From: CAZMCH01 sp964564735
GTDB lineage: Bacteria > Poribacteria > DTPJ01
DNA length: 14,582 nt
NCBI GenBank assembly: GCA_964564735.1
Contig: CAZMCH010000102.1
Coordinates: forward strand, 1 to 14,582
Direction of reading: 5' to 3'
The notes under the pieces are model-generated. The model was not told where the DNA came from, made no database searches, and saw only the letters and a list, made by a program, of their open reading frames with translations. The position numbers and the translations under genes are program-made. Of this stretch, positions 5,806-11,835 are shown piece after piece (the stretch's first letter is position 1; each line of letters opens with the position of its first letter).

Positions 5806-6198
5806 TTAGTGGCTTTCGCCCTCAACATGATCACATATTGCCTTCTCAACACCATGTCCTTTTGCAGAACCGGGAGCGCAAAGGCTTTCAGCACCTTTCA
5901 GCGTGCCATCCAGCAAAGCCTTTATAACATCATCAATTTTGCCCTGTATTCCAACCACAGTTTGTATCTCATAGTCATTGAAAAAGTTTATGGCTCTTGG
6001 TCCCATTCCACCAGCGATCATAACATCAACATCCAATTCGTTCATAAGTTGCGGTATAGCACCGGGCATGTGTCCCGGATTATCAATAAGTTGGGTGTCA
6101 ATAACCTTGTTATCCTCAATATCAACAATAGTATAGCTTGGACATCTACCAAAGTGTTCGGCGACATTATCGCCGTCAGTTGAAATAGATACGCGCAT
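5806..6198 (-). CDS. NifX/NifB-type FeMo-cofactor-binding-like protein
   Basis: A 130-residue protein with the dinitrogenase iron-molybdenum cofactor biosynthesis fold (ribonuclease H-like alpha/beta). The opening MRVSISTDGDNVAEHFGRCPSY, with HFGRC at 15-19, and the central MIAGGMGPRAINFF (60-73) are typical of the stand-alone MTH1175-like branch. In nitrogen fixers related domains hold FeMo-co precursors; stand-alone forms occur in many anaerobes without nitrogenase and their function is unclear. A C-terminal segment with C107, C122 and several histidines (HGVEKAICDHVEGESH) could assist metal binding. GGAGG lies 6 bases before the ATG. Upstream is a 14-bp hairpin that separates it from the DUF5320 gene; downstream, 27 bases away, is the ferredoxin-MinD ATPase. 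No nitrogenase gene is in the window. Confidence 0.92.
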   Translation of the reverse strand: MRVSISTDGDNVAEHFGRCPSYTIVDIEDNKVIDTQLIDNPGHMPGAIPQLMNELDVDVMIAGGMGPRAINFFNDYEIQTVVGIQGKIDDVIKALLDGTLKGAESLCAPGSAKGHGVEKAICDHVEGESH

Positions 6199-6222
6199 AT
6201 ATTTCCTCCAATTTTAAAATAT

Positions 6223-6255
6223 TAATTGGGCTGGATTCAGCATCCAGCCCAATTA
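6223..6255 (-). terminator. Hairpin between DUF5320 and nifX-like genes, possible attenuating terminator
   Basis: TAATTGGGCTGGAT (6223-6236) pairs perfectly with ATCCAGCCCAATTA (6242-6255) around a 5-base loop. It begins 4 bases after the DUF5320 stop on the minus strand, and the stem is followed by an A/T-rich stretch (ATATTTT) rather than a clean T-run. It could end most transcription or protect the upstream mRNA end, with some read-through to the nifX-like gene. Confidence 0.6.
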
Positions 6256-6258
6256 TGA

Positions 6259-6615
6259 TTATTCTTTTTCTAATTCATTGATTCGTTTCTGAATATCATC
6301 AAGCTGTTTCTTTAAAAATTCTGCTTGATCGCTTAACATGCTTTTTTCATCTTCAGCAGTTGGTGCTTGCATATATGGATTTACAGGCGGAACCATGCCA
6401 CCAAAAGCCGGCATACCTTGTGCAGCACGCACCCATCCGGGCATACCAGTTGCATAAAACCAGTTTCTTCGTCCTCTTCCGCCACCTCTGCCAAACCAGC
6501 CTCCACCGAATCCCAGGTTCATATAACCCGGTGTTGGAAAACCAGCACAATAACCCATACCTCTACCTGTCATAGGTCCCATACCTCGTGGACCTGTTCC
6601 ATCTCCAAACGGCAT
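6259..6615 (-). CDS. DUF5320 protein with C-terminal coiled coil
   Basis: A 118-residue glycine- and methionine-rich protein. The N-terminal signature MPFGDGTGPRGMGPMTGRG followed by MGYC (residues 1-23) is the DUF5320 hallmark; a GGGWFGRGGGRGRRNW stretch follows at 37-52, then a hydrophobic, proline-rich middle and a charged heptad-like helix (about 88-118, ending QLDDIQKRINELEKE) that should form a coiled coil. The family is small, unstudied and common in anaerobes next to ferredoxin-MinD and NifX-like genes, as here; a role in metal or Fe-S handling is only contextual. Only one cysteine (C23) is present. AAGGAGG lies 8 bases before the ATG. It shares its first domain with the 87-residue protein encoded upstream, pointing to duplication with loss or gain of the coiled coil. 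Confidence 0.88.
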   Translation of the reverse strand: MPFGDGTGPRGMGPMTGRGMGYCAGFPTPGYMNLGFGGGWFGRGGGRGRRNWFYATGMPGWVRAAQGMPAFGGMVPPVNPYMQAPTAEDEKSMLSDQAEFLKKQLDDIQKRINELEKE

Positions 6616-6630
6616 TTTTATATCCTCCTT

Positions 6631-6693
6631 TTATTTAGAAAAAATCACAGAGCTTGGGGAGATCCCAAAATATAAAAGCCCTCCGTTGCCCAT
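6631..6693 (-). CDS. Possible 20-residue small ORF between the DUF5320 genes
   Basis: ATG at 6691-6693 opens a 20-codon frame starting MGNGGLLYFGISPS and ending in TAA at 6631-6633. An AGGAGG lies 9 bases before the ATG, and the stop abuts the AAGGAGG that serves the next DUF5320 gene. This spacing is what a translated leader or coupling peptide would show. No homology is recognised, and the frame could be chance in a 110-base spacer whose first AGGAGG has no other obvious purpose. Confidence 0.3.
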   Translation of the reverse strand: MGNGGLLYFGISPSSVIFSK

Positions 6694-6725
6694 CTCTCAG
6701 AACCTCCTTTGGCTCCGTGAAATAA

Positions 6726-6989
6726 TTACCAATAAGCCCTAAACCGATTTCCTCTGCCTCTTCCCATACCCCGTCCTCTGCCAAAACCACGAAAAGCCAG
6801 CCTTTTGAAAGGTCTTGCAGGTGGAATATAATACGGAAATCCTATATTAATTGGAAATCCCTCTATACCAGCGAAACCATAGGGATAATAATTCATTCTC
6901 GGGGCAGGGAGATTCATTGCACAATATCCCATGCCACGACCAGTCATGGGTCCTTGACCCAATGGTCCTGTCCCATTAAATCTCGGCAT
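6726..6989 (-). CDS. Short DUF5320-family protein, 87 residues
   Basis: The protein begins MPRFNGTGPLGQGPMTGRG followed by MGYC, clearly the same N-terminal domain as the 118-residue neighbour. It then has an aromatic, proline-rich middle (NYYPYGFAG; FPYYIPPARPF) and an arginine- and glycine-rich tail (FRGFGRGRGMGRGRGNRF, about 66-83), with no coiled coil. The strongly basic RG tail could bind nucleic acid or another polyanion; this is inference from composition. It is the first gene after a perfect Fur-box palindrome, so iron probably controls it. AAGGGGGT provides a ribosome site about 7 bases before the ATG. One cysteine (C23) sits in the family signature. Confidence 0.85.
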   Translation of the reverse strand: MPRFNGTGPLGQGPMTGRGMGYCAMNLPAPRMNYYPYGFAGIEGFPINIGFPYYIPPARPFKRLAFRGFGRGRGMGRGRGNRFRAYW

Positions 6990-7019
6990 TATCTATACCC
7001 CCTTTCTTTATCTTTCAAT

Positions 7020-7049
7020 ATATAACTTGATAATGAAAATCATTTTCAA
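7020..7049 (-). promoter_or_regulatory. Fur box and promoter of the DUF5320 genes
   Basis: TGAAAATCATTTTCA (7034-7048) is a perfect 7-1-7 palindrome of the Fur-box class, and the bases just before it (GATAATG, 7029-7035) extend the match to the 19-bp consensus to about 17 positions by eye. On the minus strand TTGAAA (7044-7049) and TTATAT (7020-7025) with 18 bases between them form a weak promoter that the Fur box covers. Bound Fur should block the downstream DUF5320 genes. Confidence 0.75.
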
Positions 7050-7057
7050 TTAATGGC

Positions 7058-7095
7058 AAATAAAAAATGCTTTTCATGTAAAGCATTTTTTATTT
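7058..7095 (-). terminator. Intrinsic terminator of the fur gene
   Basis: AAATAAAAAATGCTTT (7058-7073) pairs perfectly over 16 bp with AAAGCATTTTTTATTT (7080-7095) around a 6-base loop. On the minus strand the stem spans the fur stop codon and ends in a T-rich arm, as an intrinsic terminator does. It separates fur from the next promoter. Confidence 0.75.
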
Positions 7096-7554
7096 ACACT
7101 TGTCGCACAATCCATAGAATTGAATCAGGTGATCTGTAATTTTGAAATTAAACTTTTCTGATAAGCCTTTTTCCGTTTTTTTTAGCAATTCTAATTCATC
7201 ATCGATAAAATCATCATAATTGATAATTCTTTTGCAGTTTGTGCAAACAAGGTGGTGATGATGATTGTCGTTCTGTGATCCGCTCAACAATTCATATCTT
7301 GCACGACCATCGCCAAAGTCAAATTTCTGAATCAAATTCATTTCCACAAGCAGTTCCAAAGTGCGATAAACACTAGTTAAACCTACATCCGGATGGTGTT
7401 TATGCACCTCAAAATGAACCTCTTCGGCGCTTGGATGACCCGATATTCTGCCTAATGCCTCAAAGATCACTTCTCTTGGCTTTGTCATTCGATATCCACT
7501 ATCCATGAATTTTCCGCAGAGCCAAGGCGGTCCTTTTCCGCATCTTCCGTGCAT
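7090..7554 (-). CDS. Fur-family metal-responsive repressor
   Basis: A 154-residue regulator (Fur/PerR/Zur family). The winged helix covers about residues 20-90, with SVYRTLELLVEMNLI as recognition region (61-75). The metal and dimer domain carries HHHHLVCTNCKRI (98-110), and C104/C107 with the C-terminal CDKC (150-153) form the structural zinc site. Fur is preferred over Zur or PerR because Fur-type boxes lie at its own promoter and the next one, but the subtype is not certain. Start: a TTG at 7566 would extend the frame, but its bases include GGAGG, the ribosome site 5 bases before ATG 7554, so 7554 is chosen. The N-terminal extension MHGRCGKGPPWLCGKF holds two extra cysteines (C5, C13), unusual for the family. 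The gene is monocistronic, with its own terminator. Confidence 0.9.
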   Translation of the reverse strand: MHGRCGKGPPWLCGKFMDSGYRMTKPREVIFEALGRISGHPSAEEVHFEVHKHHPDVGLTSVYRTLELLVEMNLIQKFDFGDGRARYELLSGSQNDNHHHHLVCTNCKRIINYDDFIDDELELLKKTEKGLSEKFNFKITDHLIQFYGLCDKCK

Positions 7555-7579
7555 TAATGCCTCCAAAATTAATTGTTAT

Positions 7580-7594
7580 TGAAAATGGTTTTCA
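7580..7594 (-). promoter_or_regulatory. Fur box upstream of fur
   Basis: TGAAAATGGTTTTCA is a 7-1-7 palindrome with one mismatch, nearly the same as the perfect box at 7034-7048. It lies 12 bases downstream of the fur -10 hexamer, over the likely transcription start, so it fits autorepression. Confidence 0.7.
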
Positions 7595-7606
7595 TTAACG
7601 ATAATA

Positions 7607-7635
7607 ATTATAATACAGAAAATTCCTTTTGTCAA
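7607..7635 (-). promoter_or_regulatory. Consensus sigma-70 promoter of fur
   Basis: On the minus strand TTGACA (7630-7635) and TATAAT (7607-7612) are both exact consensus hexamers with 17 bases between them. It drives fur, whose start codon is about 53 bases downstream. Confidence 0.85.
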
Positions 7636-7794
7636 ATATTTTTTTCAATAATGAGAAGTTTTCTTTATTAGGCATTGACTCAATGAATATGATTTTAACA
7701 TAAATTTTCTATTCTTCTTTTATCTCACGATAACATATGCTATACTTATCTATACTGTAAACTACTTACAGACATAAAAGGTTTATCTTGAGAT

Positions 7795-7962
7795 ATGAGC
7801 AAAACAGTTGCCTATATTCGAACATCGACAGACAAACAGTACATTAAAAACCAACATCACGAAATCTTGAAATATGAAAACCACGAGGATATGCACATCG
7901 GTGAATTTATTTGTCCGAACTTATGTCCGAAATTCAGTAAACTGCAATTGACAGATGATTGA
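7795..7962 (+). pseudogene. Truncated serine recombinase (resolvase) remnant
   Basis: The first 38 or so codons (MSKTVAYIRTSTDKQYIKNQ, then HHEILKY and HIGEF) match the N-terminal catalytic strand and helix of small serine recombinases: R9 and S11 in YIRTSTDKQ correspond to the catalytic arginine and nucleophilic serine. Intact proteins of this family are about 180-200 residues; here the frame stops at 55, and the last 17 residues (CPNLCPKFSKLQLTDD) do not look like the continuing resolvase sequence. Most of the catalytic domain and the DNA-binding helix-turn-helix are missing, so it cannot be active. The tail may come from a deletion joining two sequences. It sits exactly at the switch from minus- to plus-strand genes, which fits a past mobile element or rearrangement border. 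A short inverted repeat (CTGTAA/TTACAG, 7755-7771) precedes it. Confidence 0.75.
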
Positions 7963-7976
7963 GAGTATGCTATTTT
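7948..7976 (+). promoter_or_regulatory. Probable rnf operon promoter inside the recombinase remnant
   Basis: TTGACA (7948-7953, exact consensus) and TATTTT (7971-7976) are 17 bases apart, and the -10 is preceded by TGC, the extended -10 arrangement. The rnfC start is 60 bases downstream. The -35 lies within the last codons of the truncated recombinase. Confidence 0.65.
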
Positions 7977-8035
7977 TATAGGTAGTAGGTATCCCTTTGC
8001 CGACATATATTTCTTTACTCTCAACATGAGGTATC

Positions 8036-9382
8036 ATGCTCAAATCTAAAAAAACAATACCAAATCTAATAGCAAAAAGATTTCGAGGCGGAGTTCATCC
8101 AAAAGATAGAAAAGAATTAAGTATTAAAAAAATTGAAGATGCAGAACTCCCAGCAAAAGTTATTATACCTTTCCACCAACATATTGGCACACCTGCCCGT
8201 CCCATAATAGAAATCGGTCAAGAAGTCAAAAAAGGACAAAAGATAGCCGAAGCGACTGGTTTTATTTCTGCAAACATCCATACTAGCATCTCTGGTAAAA
8301 TAATCAATATAGGGAGAAATCTCTATCCTGCTCTTGGGCGTTCATCTCTAGCTGCAGTGATTGAATCCGATGGCAAAGATGAATGGTCAGAGGAAATAAA
8401 GCCATATTTTCCAGTTACACAACAGGAGATTCTTGATATAATAGCAGAAGCAGGGATTGTTGGTATGGGAGGGGCGACATTTCCTACTCACGCTAAATTA
8501 TCTATTCCAGAAGGCAAGAAAATTGAAACGGTTTTACTTAATGGCGCAGAATGTGAGCCTTATGTTACATCTGACTACGCACTTATGCTTGAAAAATCGG
8601 AGAGTATCATTGATGGGCTAAAGCTGATAATGAGAGTTACGGGCGCAAAAAATGGTATAATTGGAATAGAAAAAAATAAGCCCGATGCCATAGAGATCAT
8701 GAATAAGGCAATTCATGAAGAACAAAATATTGATATAGCAACACTAAAAGTTAAATATCCACAAGGTTGGGAAAATATGCTGATAAAAGCCATATTGAAT
8801 AAAGAAGTCCCAGCAAGCAGACTTCCTCTTGATTTTGGCATTGTTATATCTAATGTCAGCACAGCTCATGCAATATCAAATGCTGTTCGGCTTGGTCATC
8901 CATTAATTGAACGAATAGTTAGCGTAAATGGATCAGGCATTGCACAACCTAGAACCCTTAGAGTAAGGATCGGAACGACATTTGCCGAAATCATAAGGCA
9001 ATGTGGCGGATATTCCAAGCAGGTAGCTAAAGTTATCGCTGGCGGTCCAATGATGGGTTCATCAATGTCAGATATAAGTGTCCCTGTTACAAAAGGAACG
9101 AATAATATCCTAGTTCTAGCCAAGAATGAAGTTAAAGAAACTAATCAAAGACCATGTATAAGATGCGGTAATTGCATTAATGTCTGCCCTGCGGGATTAA
9201 TGCCATGTATGATTGCTCTAAATTCACTAAAGGGACAATTCCGAGAAGCAGAAAAATATTTTCCGCTTGATTGTAAAGAATGTGGCTGTTGTGCTTATTC
9301 ATGTCCAGCAAATATACCTTTGGTTCAGTTAATACAGACAGTAAAAGCAGATATTAACAAAAGACGGAGATCGGTAAAATAA
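8036..9382 (+). CDS. rnfC: Rnf complex subunit RnfC
   Basis: A 448-residue peripheral subunit of the Rnf complex, which moves electrons between ferredoxin and NAD+ while pumping Na+ or H+. RnfC is the NADH-side subunit with FMN and two [4Fe-4S] clusters. It begins with the family's FRGGVHP (16-22). The nucleotide/FMN-binding region includes GIVGMGGATFPTHAKL and NGAECEPYVTSDYALML. Cluster cysteines are 374, 377, 380 and 384 (CIRCGNCINVC) and 413, 416, 419 and 423 (CKECGCCAYSC). The length matches the compact RnfC of Thermotoga and clostridia, not the long enterobacterial form. GAGG lies 4 bases before the ATG, slightly close. It is the first gene of rnfCDGE, followed after one base by rnfD. 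Confidence 0.95.
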   Translation: MLKSKKTIPNLIAKRFRGGVHPKDRKELSIKKIEDAELPAKVIIPFHQHIGTPARPIIEIGQEVKKGQKIAEATGFISANIHTSISGKIINIGRNLYPALGRSSLAAVIESDGKDEWSEEIKPYFPVTQQEILDIIAEAGIVGMGGATFPTHAKLSIPEGKKIETVLLNGAECEPYVTSDYALMLEKSESIIDGLKLIMRVTGAKNGIIGIEKNKPDAIEIMNKAIHEEQNIDIATLKVKYPQGWENMLIKAILNKEVPASRLPLDFGIVISNVSTAHAISNAVRLGHPLIERIVSVNGSGIAQPRTLRVRIGTTFAEIIRQCGGYSKQVAKVIAGGPMMGSSMSDISVPVTKGTNNILVLAKNEVKETNQRPCIRCGNCINVCPAGLMPCMIALNSLKGQFREAEKYFPLDCKECGCCAYSCPANIPLVQLIQTVKADINKRRRSVK

Positions 9383-9383
9383 T

Positions 9384-10385
9384 ATGCAAGACGATGGTTT
9401 ATTGACCATATCAACATCACCTCATGTAAAAGATAAGGAATCTATTCCAAAAATAATGTGGACTGTTGTCATTAGTCTATTACCAGCAGTTTTTGCTGGA
9501 ACTTATGTTTTTGGATTTCGTATTCTTTTGATTATAATTATAGGCATTATCTCTGCAGTATGCACAGAGGCATTAATACAATATATCTTTCATAGAGAGA
9601 TAACTGTTTATGATGGAAGTGCGGTTGTTACAGGAATGCTTTTGGCAATGGTCATTCCTTCGGGAGTGCCTCTTTGGATGTCTGCGCTAGGGTCTTTTTT
9701 TGCTATTGCATTGGCAAAAGCCCCTTTTGGGGGATTGGGATATAATATTTTTAATCCTGCATTGATAGGTAGGGCTATTCTTTTAGCATCTTTTCCTGTT
9801 GCTATGACTACTTGGCAAATTCCAATGTCTATGCAAACTGCCATTTCTATATCAAGCGCAACAAACATGCCTGTAGATTCAATAACAGGGGCGACAACAT
9901 TGGGTCTAATAAAAAGAGGTAGTATTGATAATCTGCTACCTGTCTGGAATCTTTTTATCGGAAAATCTGGCGGTTCTATTGGTGAAACCTCTGATCTGGC
10001 TTTACTCATTGGCGCAACAATACTTTTGCTAAAACGTTACATAACTTGGCATATACCAATCAGCTTTATTGGAACAGTAGCTATTATATTTGGATTAACT
10101 GAATTATTTGGCGATAAAAACTTTATTATGATACCGATTCAGCTTTTTTCTGGTGGATTAACTATGGGCGCTTTCTTTATGGCAACAGATATGGTAACAA
10201 GCCCTATAACAAAAAAAGGTGGATTAATCTTTGGAATAGGGGCAGGTATAATAACTTGCGTGATCAGGATTCTCGGTGGGTATCCAGAGGGGGTTTGCTA
10301 TAGCATTTTGCTGATGAATGCCTTTACGCCTTTGATCGACAGATATATCAAACCGAAAAGATTTGGGATAAAAAGCAATGCGTGA
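9384..10385 (+). CDS. rnfD: Rnf complex subunit RnfD
   Basis: A 333-residue membrane subunit of the Rnf complex that carries covalent FMN. The conserved GGLGYNIFNPALIGRA stretch is at residues 116-131, and the flavin attachment motif reads DSITGATTLG at 165-174, with T171 as the expected FMN-linked threonine. About eight to ten hydrophobic segments can be read between residues 25 and 325, including the late GAFFMATDMVTSPIT region typical of RnfD/NqrB. It starts one base after the rnfC stop and overlaps rnfG by eight bases, so the operon is tightly coupled. It works with RnfG in electron transfer across the membrane. Length is normal for the family. Confidence 0.95.
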   Translation: MQDDGLLTISTSPHVKDKESIPKIMWTVVISLLPAVFAGTYVFGFRILLIIIIGIISAVCTEALIQYIFHREITVYDGSAVVTGMLLAMVIPSGVPLWMSALGSFFAIALAKAPFGGLGYNIFNPALIGRAILLASFPVAMTTWQIPMSMQTAISISSATNMPVDSITGATTLGLIKRGSIDNLLPVWNLFIGKSGGSIGETSDLALLIGATILLLKRYITWHIPISFIGTVAIIFGLTELFGDKNFIMIPIQLFSGGLTMGAFFMATDMVTSPITKKGGLIFGIGAGIITCVIRILGGYPEGVCYSILLMNAFTPLIDRYIKPKRFGIKSNA

Positions 10386-10998
10386 ATCACTTATGATGGT
10401 AATTGTCTTGACTGTTGTTTGCATGGTGTCAGCATTATCATTAACATTAATCAATAATTTTACCCATGAGAGAATTACAGAGCAAAAGCAAAAAGAAACG
10501 CTTAAAGCAATTAATGCTTCTCTGCCTGTTGATCAACTACATTACAATAACGATCCAAGCAAAGATAAAGTAAATATACCAGAATGGAAAGAAAAGGATG
10601 GAACTCCAGTAGAAATATACCTTGCAAAAAGACATAATGAGATTGTTGGAATCGCTTTTAAGTCCAATAGCGAAGGTTATAGTGGTTCTATAAAAATAAT
10701 GATAGGTATTGATAAAAACGAAAAAATTCTAGGGATAGAGATAATTGAGCATCATGAGACCCCTGGACTTGGCTCCAAAATTGAAAATATGCAATTTAAA
10801 GATCATTTTAAGGGTAAAATTGCAGAAAATTCACAAGATAGAAATTTATCTATCATAAAAGGCAGAAATGCCAAATATAACTGGGAAATAGAGGCTTTGA
10901 CTGGAGCGACAATATCCTCTCTTGGTGTTGTTAATGCGATTAATGATGGTATGTCAAAGTTCAGACAATATAGAAGCCATATATTAGGCGAGTATTAA
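10378..10998 (+). CDS. rnfG: Rnf complex subunit RnfG
   Basis: A 206-residue subunit with one N-terminal membrane anchor (about residues 6-26) and an extracytoplasmic FMN-binding domain. The conserved HHETPGLGSKI is at 125-135 and the covalent flavin motif LTGATISS at 174-181, with T178 the likely attachment site. It accepts electrons within the Rnf complex together with RnfD. The ATG lies inside the rnfD 3' end, and one base separates its stop from rnfE. Length and motifs are ordinary for the family, so it appears functional. The middle is lysine-rich, in line with the low-GC composition of the region. Confidence 0.95.
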   Translation: MRESLMMVIVLTVVCMVSALSLTLINNFTHERITEQKQKETLKAINASLPVDQLHYNNDPSKDKVNIPEWKEKDGTPVEIYLAKRHNEIVGIAFKSNSEGYSGSIKIMIGIDKNEKILGIEIIEHHETPGLGSKIENMQFKDHFKGKIAENSQDRNLSIIKGRNAKYNWEIEALTGATISSLGVVNAINDGMSKFRQYRSHILGEY

Positions 10999-10999
10999 G

Positions 11000-11599
11000 A
11001 TGAGAATTTGGCGGGAATTTTATAAAGGCATAATTGAACAGAATCCTACGCTTAGGCTTGTTTTGGGAATGTGTCCTACACTTGCAGTTACAACCACCGC
11101 TATTAATGGTCTAGCAATGGGTTTTGCAATAACTTTTGTTTTACTTGGTTCAAATATCGTTATATCGCTAATTCGCAGATTAGTACCAAATAAAGTCAGG
11201 ATACCTGTTTTTATAGTCGTTATTGCATCTTTTGTAACGTCAGTTGATCTATTCATTGCAGGATTTTTTGGCGAACTTCACAAAATACTTGGTATCTTTA
11301 TTCCTTTAATTGTAGTTAATTGCATTATATTAGCCCGTGCAGAATCTTTCGCTTCAAAAAATAATATCATTCTTTCCATTTTTGATGCTTTGGGGATGGG
11401 TTTGGGTGCAACTCTTACCCTAACTTTAATGGGTATTATAAGAGAAATATTGGGTAATGGAACAGTATTCGGATTTGGTATCCTTCAACAATTTGGTTAT
11501 CATAATCTAATTATAGCCATATTACCACCTGGAGCATTTATAATTTTAGGTTTTTTAATGGGATTACTGAATTTTTTAACCACAAAAAATAGAACATAG
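11000..11599 (+). CDS. rnfE: Rnf complex subunit RnfE
   Basis: A 199-residue membrane protein with about six membrane segments. It begins with NPTLRLVLGMCPTLAVTTTA, and IPLIVVNCIILARAESFAS is at about 101-119. The two conserved half-membrane cysteines (C25, C108) are present; in known Rnf/Nqr structures these pair with matching cysteines of RnfA to hold a [2Fe-2S] cluster within the membrane. The partner rnfA normally follows at once, but here no rnfA or rnfB is found after the stop at 11599. The protein itself looks full length. The RsxE/NqrD relatives share this fold; operon context makes RnfE the best name. Confidence 0.93.
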   Translation: MRIWREFYKGIIEQNPTLRLVLGMCPTLAVTTTAINGLAMGFAITFVLLGSNIVISLIRRLVPNKVRIPVFIVVIASFVTSVDLFIAGFFGELHKILGIFIPLIVVNCIILARAESFASKNNIILSIFDALGMGLGATLTLTLMGIIREILGNGTVFGFGILQQFGYHNLIIAILPPGAFIILGFLMGLLNFLTTKNRT

Positions 11600-11808
11600 A
11601 TTTATTGGCTCTTATATGGCATGAATTTCTATGACTTTCCTTATAAATGCCCTTTCACGCATTATATTTTACGATTTTTTATCCGCGCTAATCTGCTAAA
11701 TCATTCCAACCAGCGTTCTATAAACAATTAATTTAATCAAGTAATCAGGAATCGTTTCTCTTGACGTATGCTATTTTATCATTGTATATTTAAGGCATAG
11801 ATAATTTT
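11600..11808 (+). other. Intergenic region after rnfE, no gene seen
   Basis: No reading frame resembling RnfA (which would open with a membrane segment and an NNFVL-type motif) or RnfB is visible. A piece reading ATCCGCGCTAATCTGC (11681-11696) resembles the degenerate repeat at 14380-14412 in reverse orientation (shared GCTAATCTGC). No convincing terminator stem was found. The right end holds the promoter of the next gene. Confidence 0.6.
11761..11790 (+). promoter_or_regulatory. Promoter of the acidic membrane-protein gene
   Basis: TTGACG (11761-11766) and TATATT (11785-11790) are 18 bases apart, each one base from consensus or nearly so. The GTG start of the next gene is 45 bases downstream. 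The spacer contains TATGCTATTTT, also found at the rnf promoter. Confidence 0.6.
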
Positions 11809-11835
11809 TTGCTAACATCTAATAGGAGAAACATT

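Noticed and set aside
5806..6198. Evidence for nitrogen fixation from the NifX-like gene
   Set aside because: Stand-alone members of this fold are common in non-fixing anaerobes, and no nitrogenase or other nif gene is in the window.
9608..10009. Minus-strand frame opposite rnfD
   Set aside because: It is an antisense shadow of a conserved membrane protein gene and has no features of its own.
11600..11700. Degraded rnfA remnant after rnfE
   Set aside because: No frame shows the RnfA opening motif or its membrane pattern.
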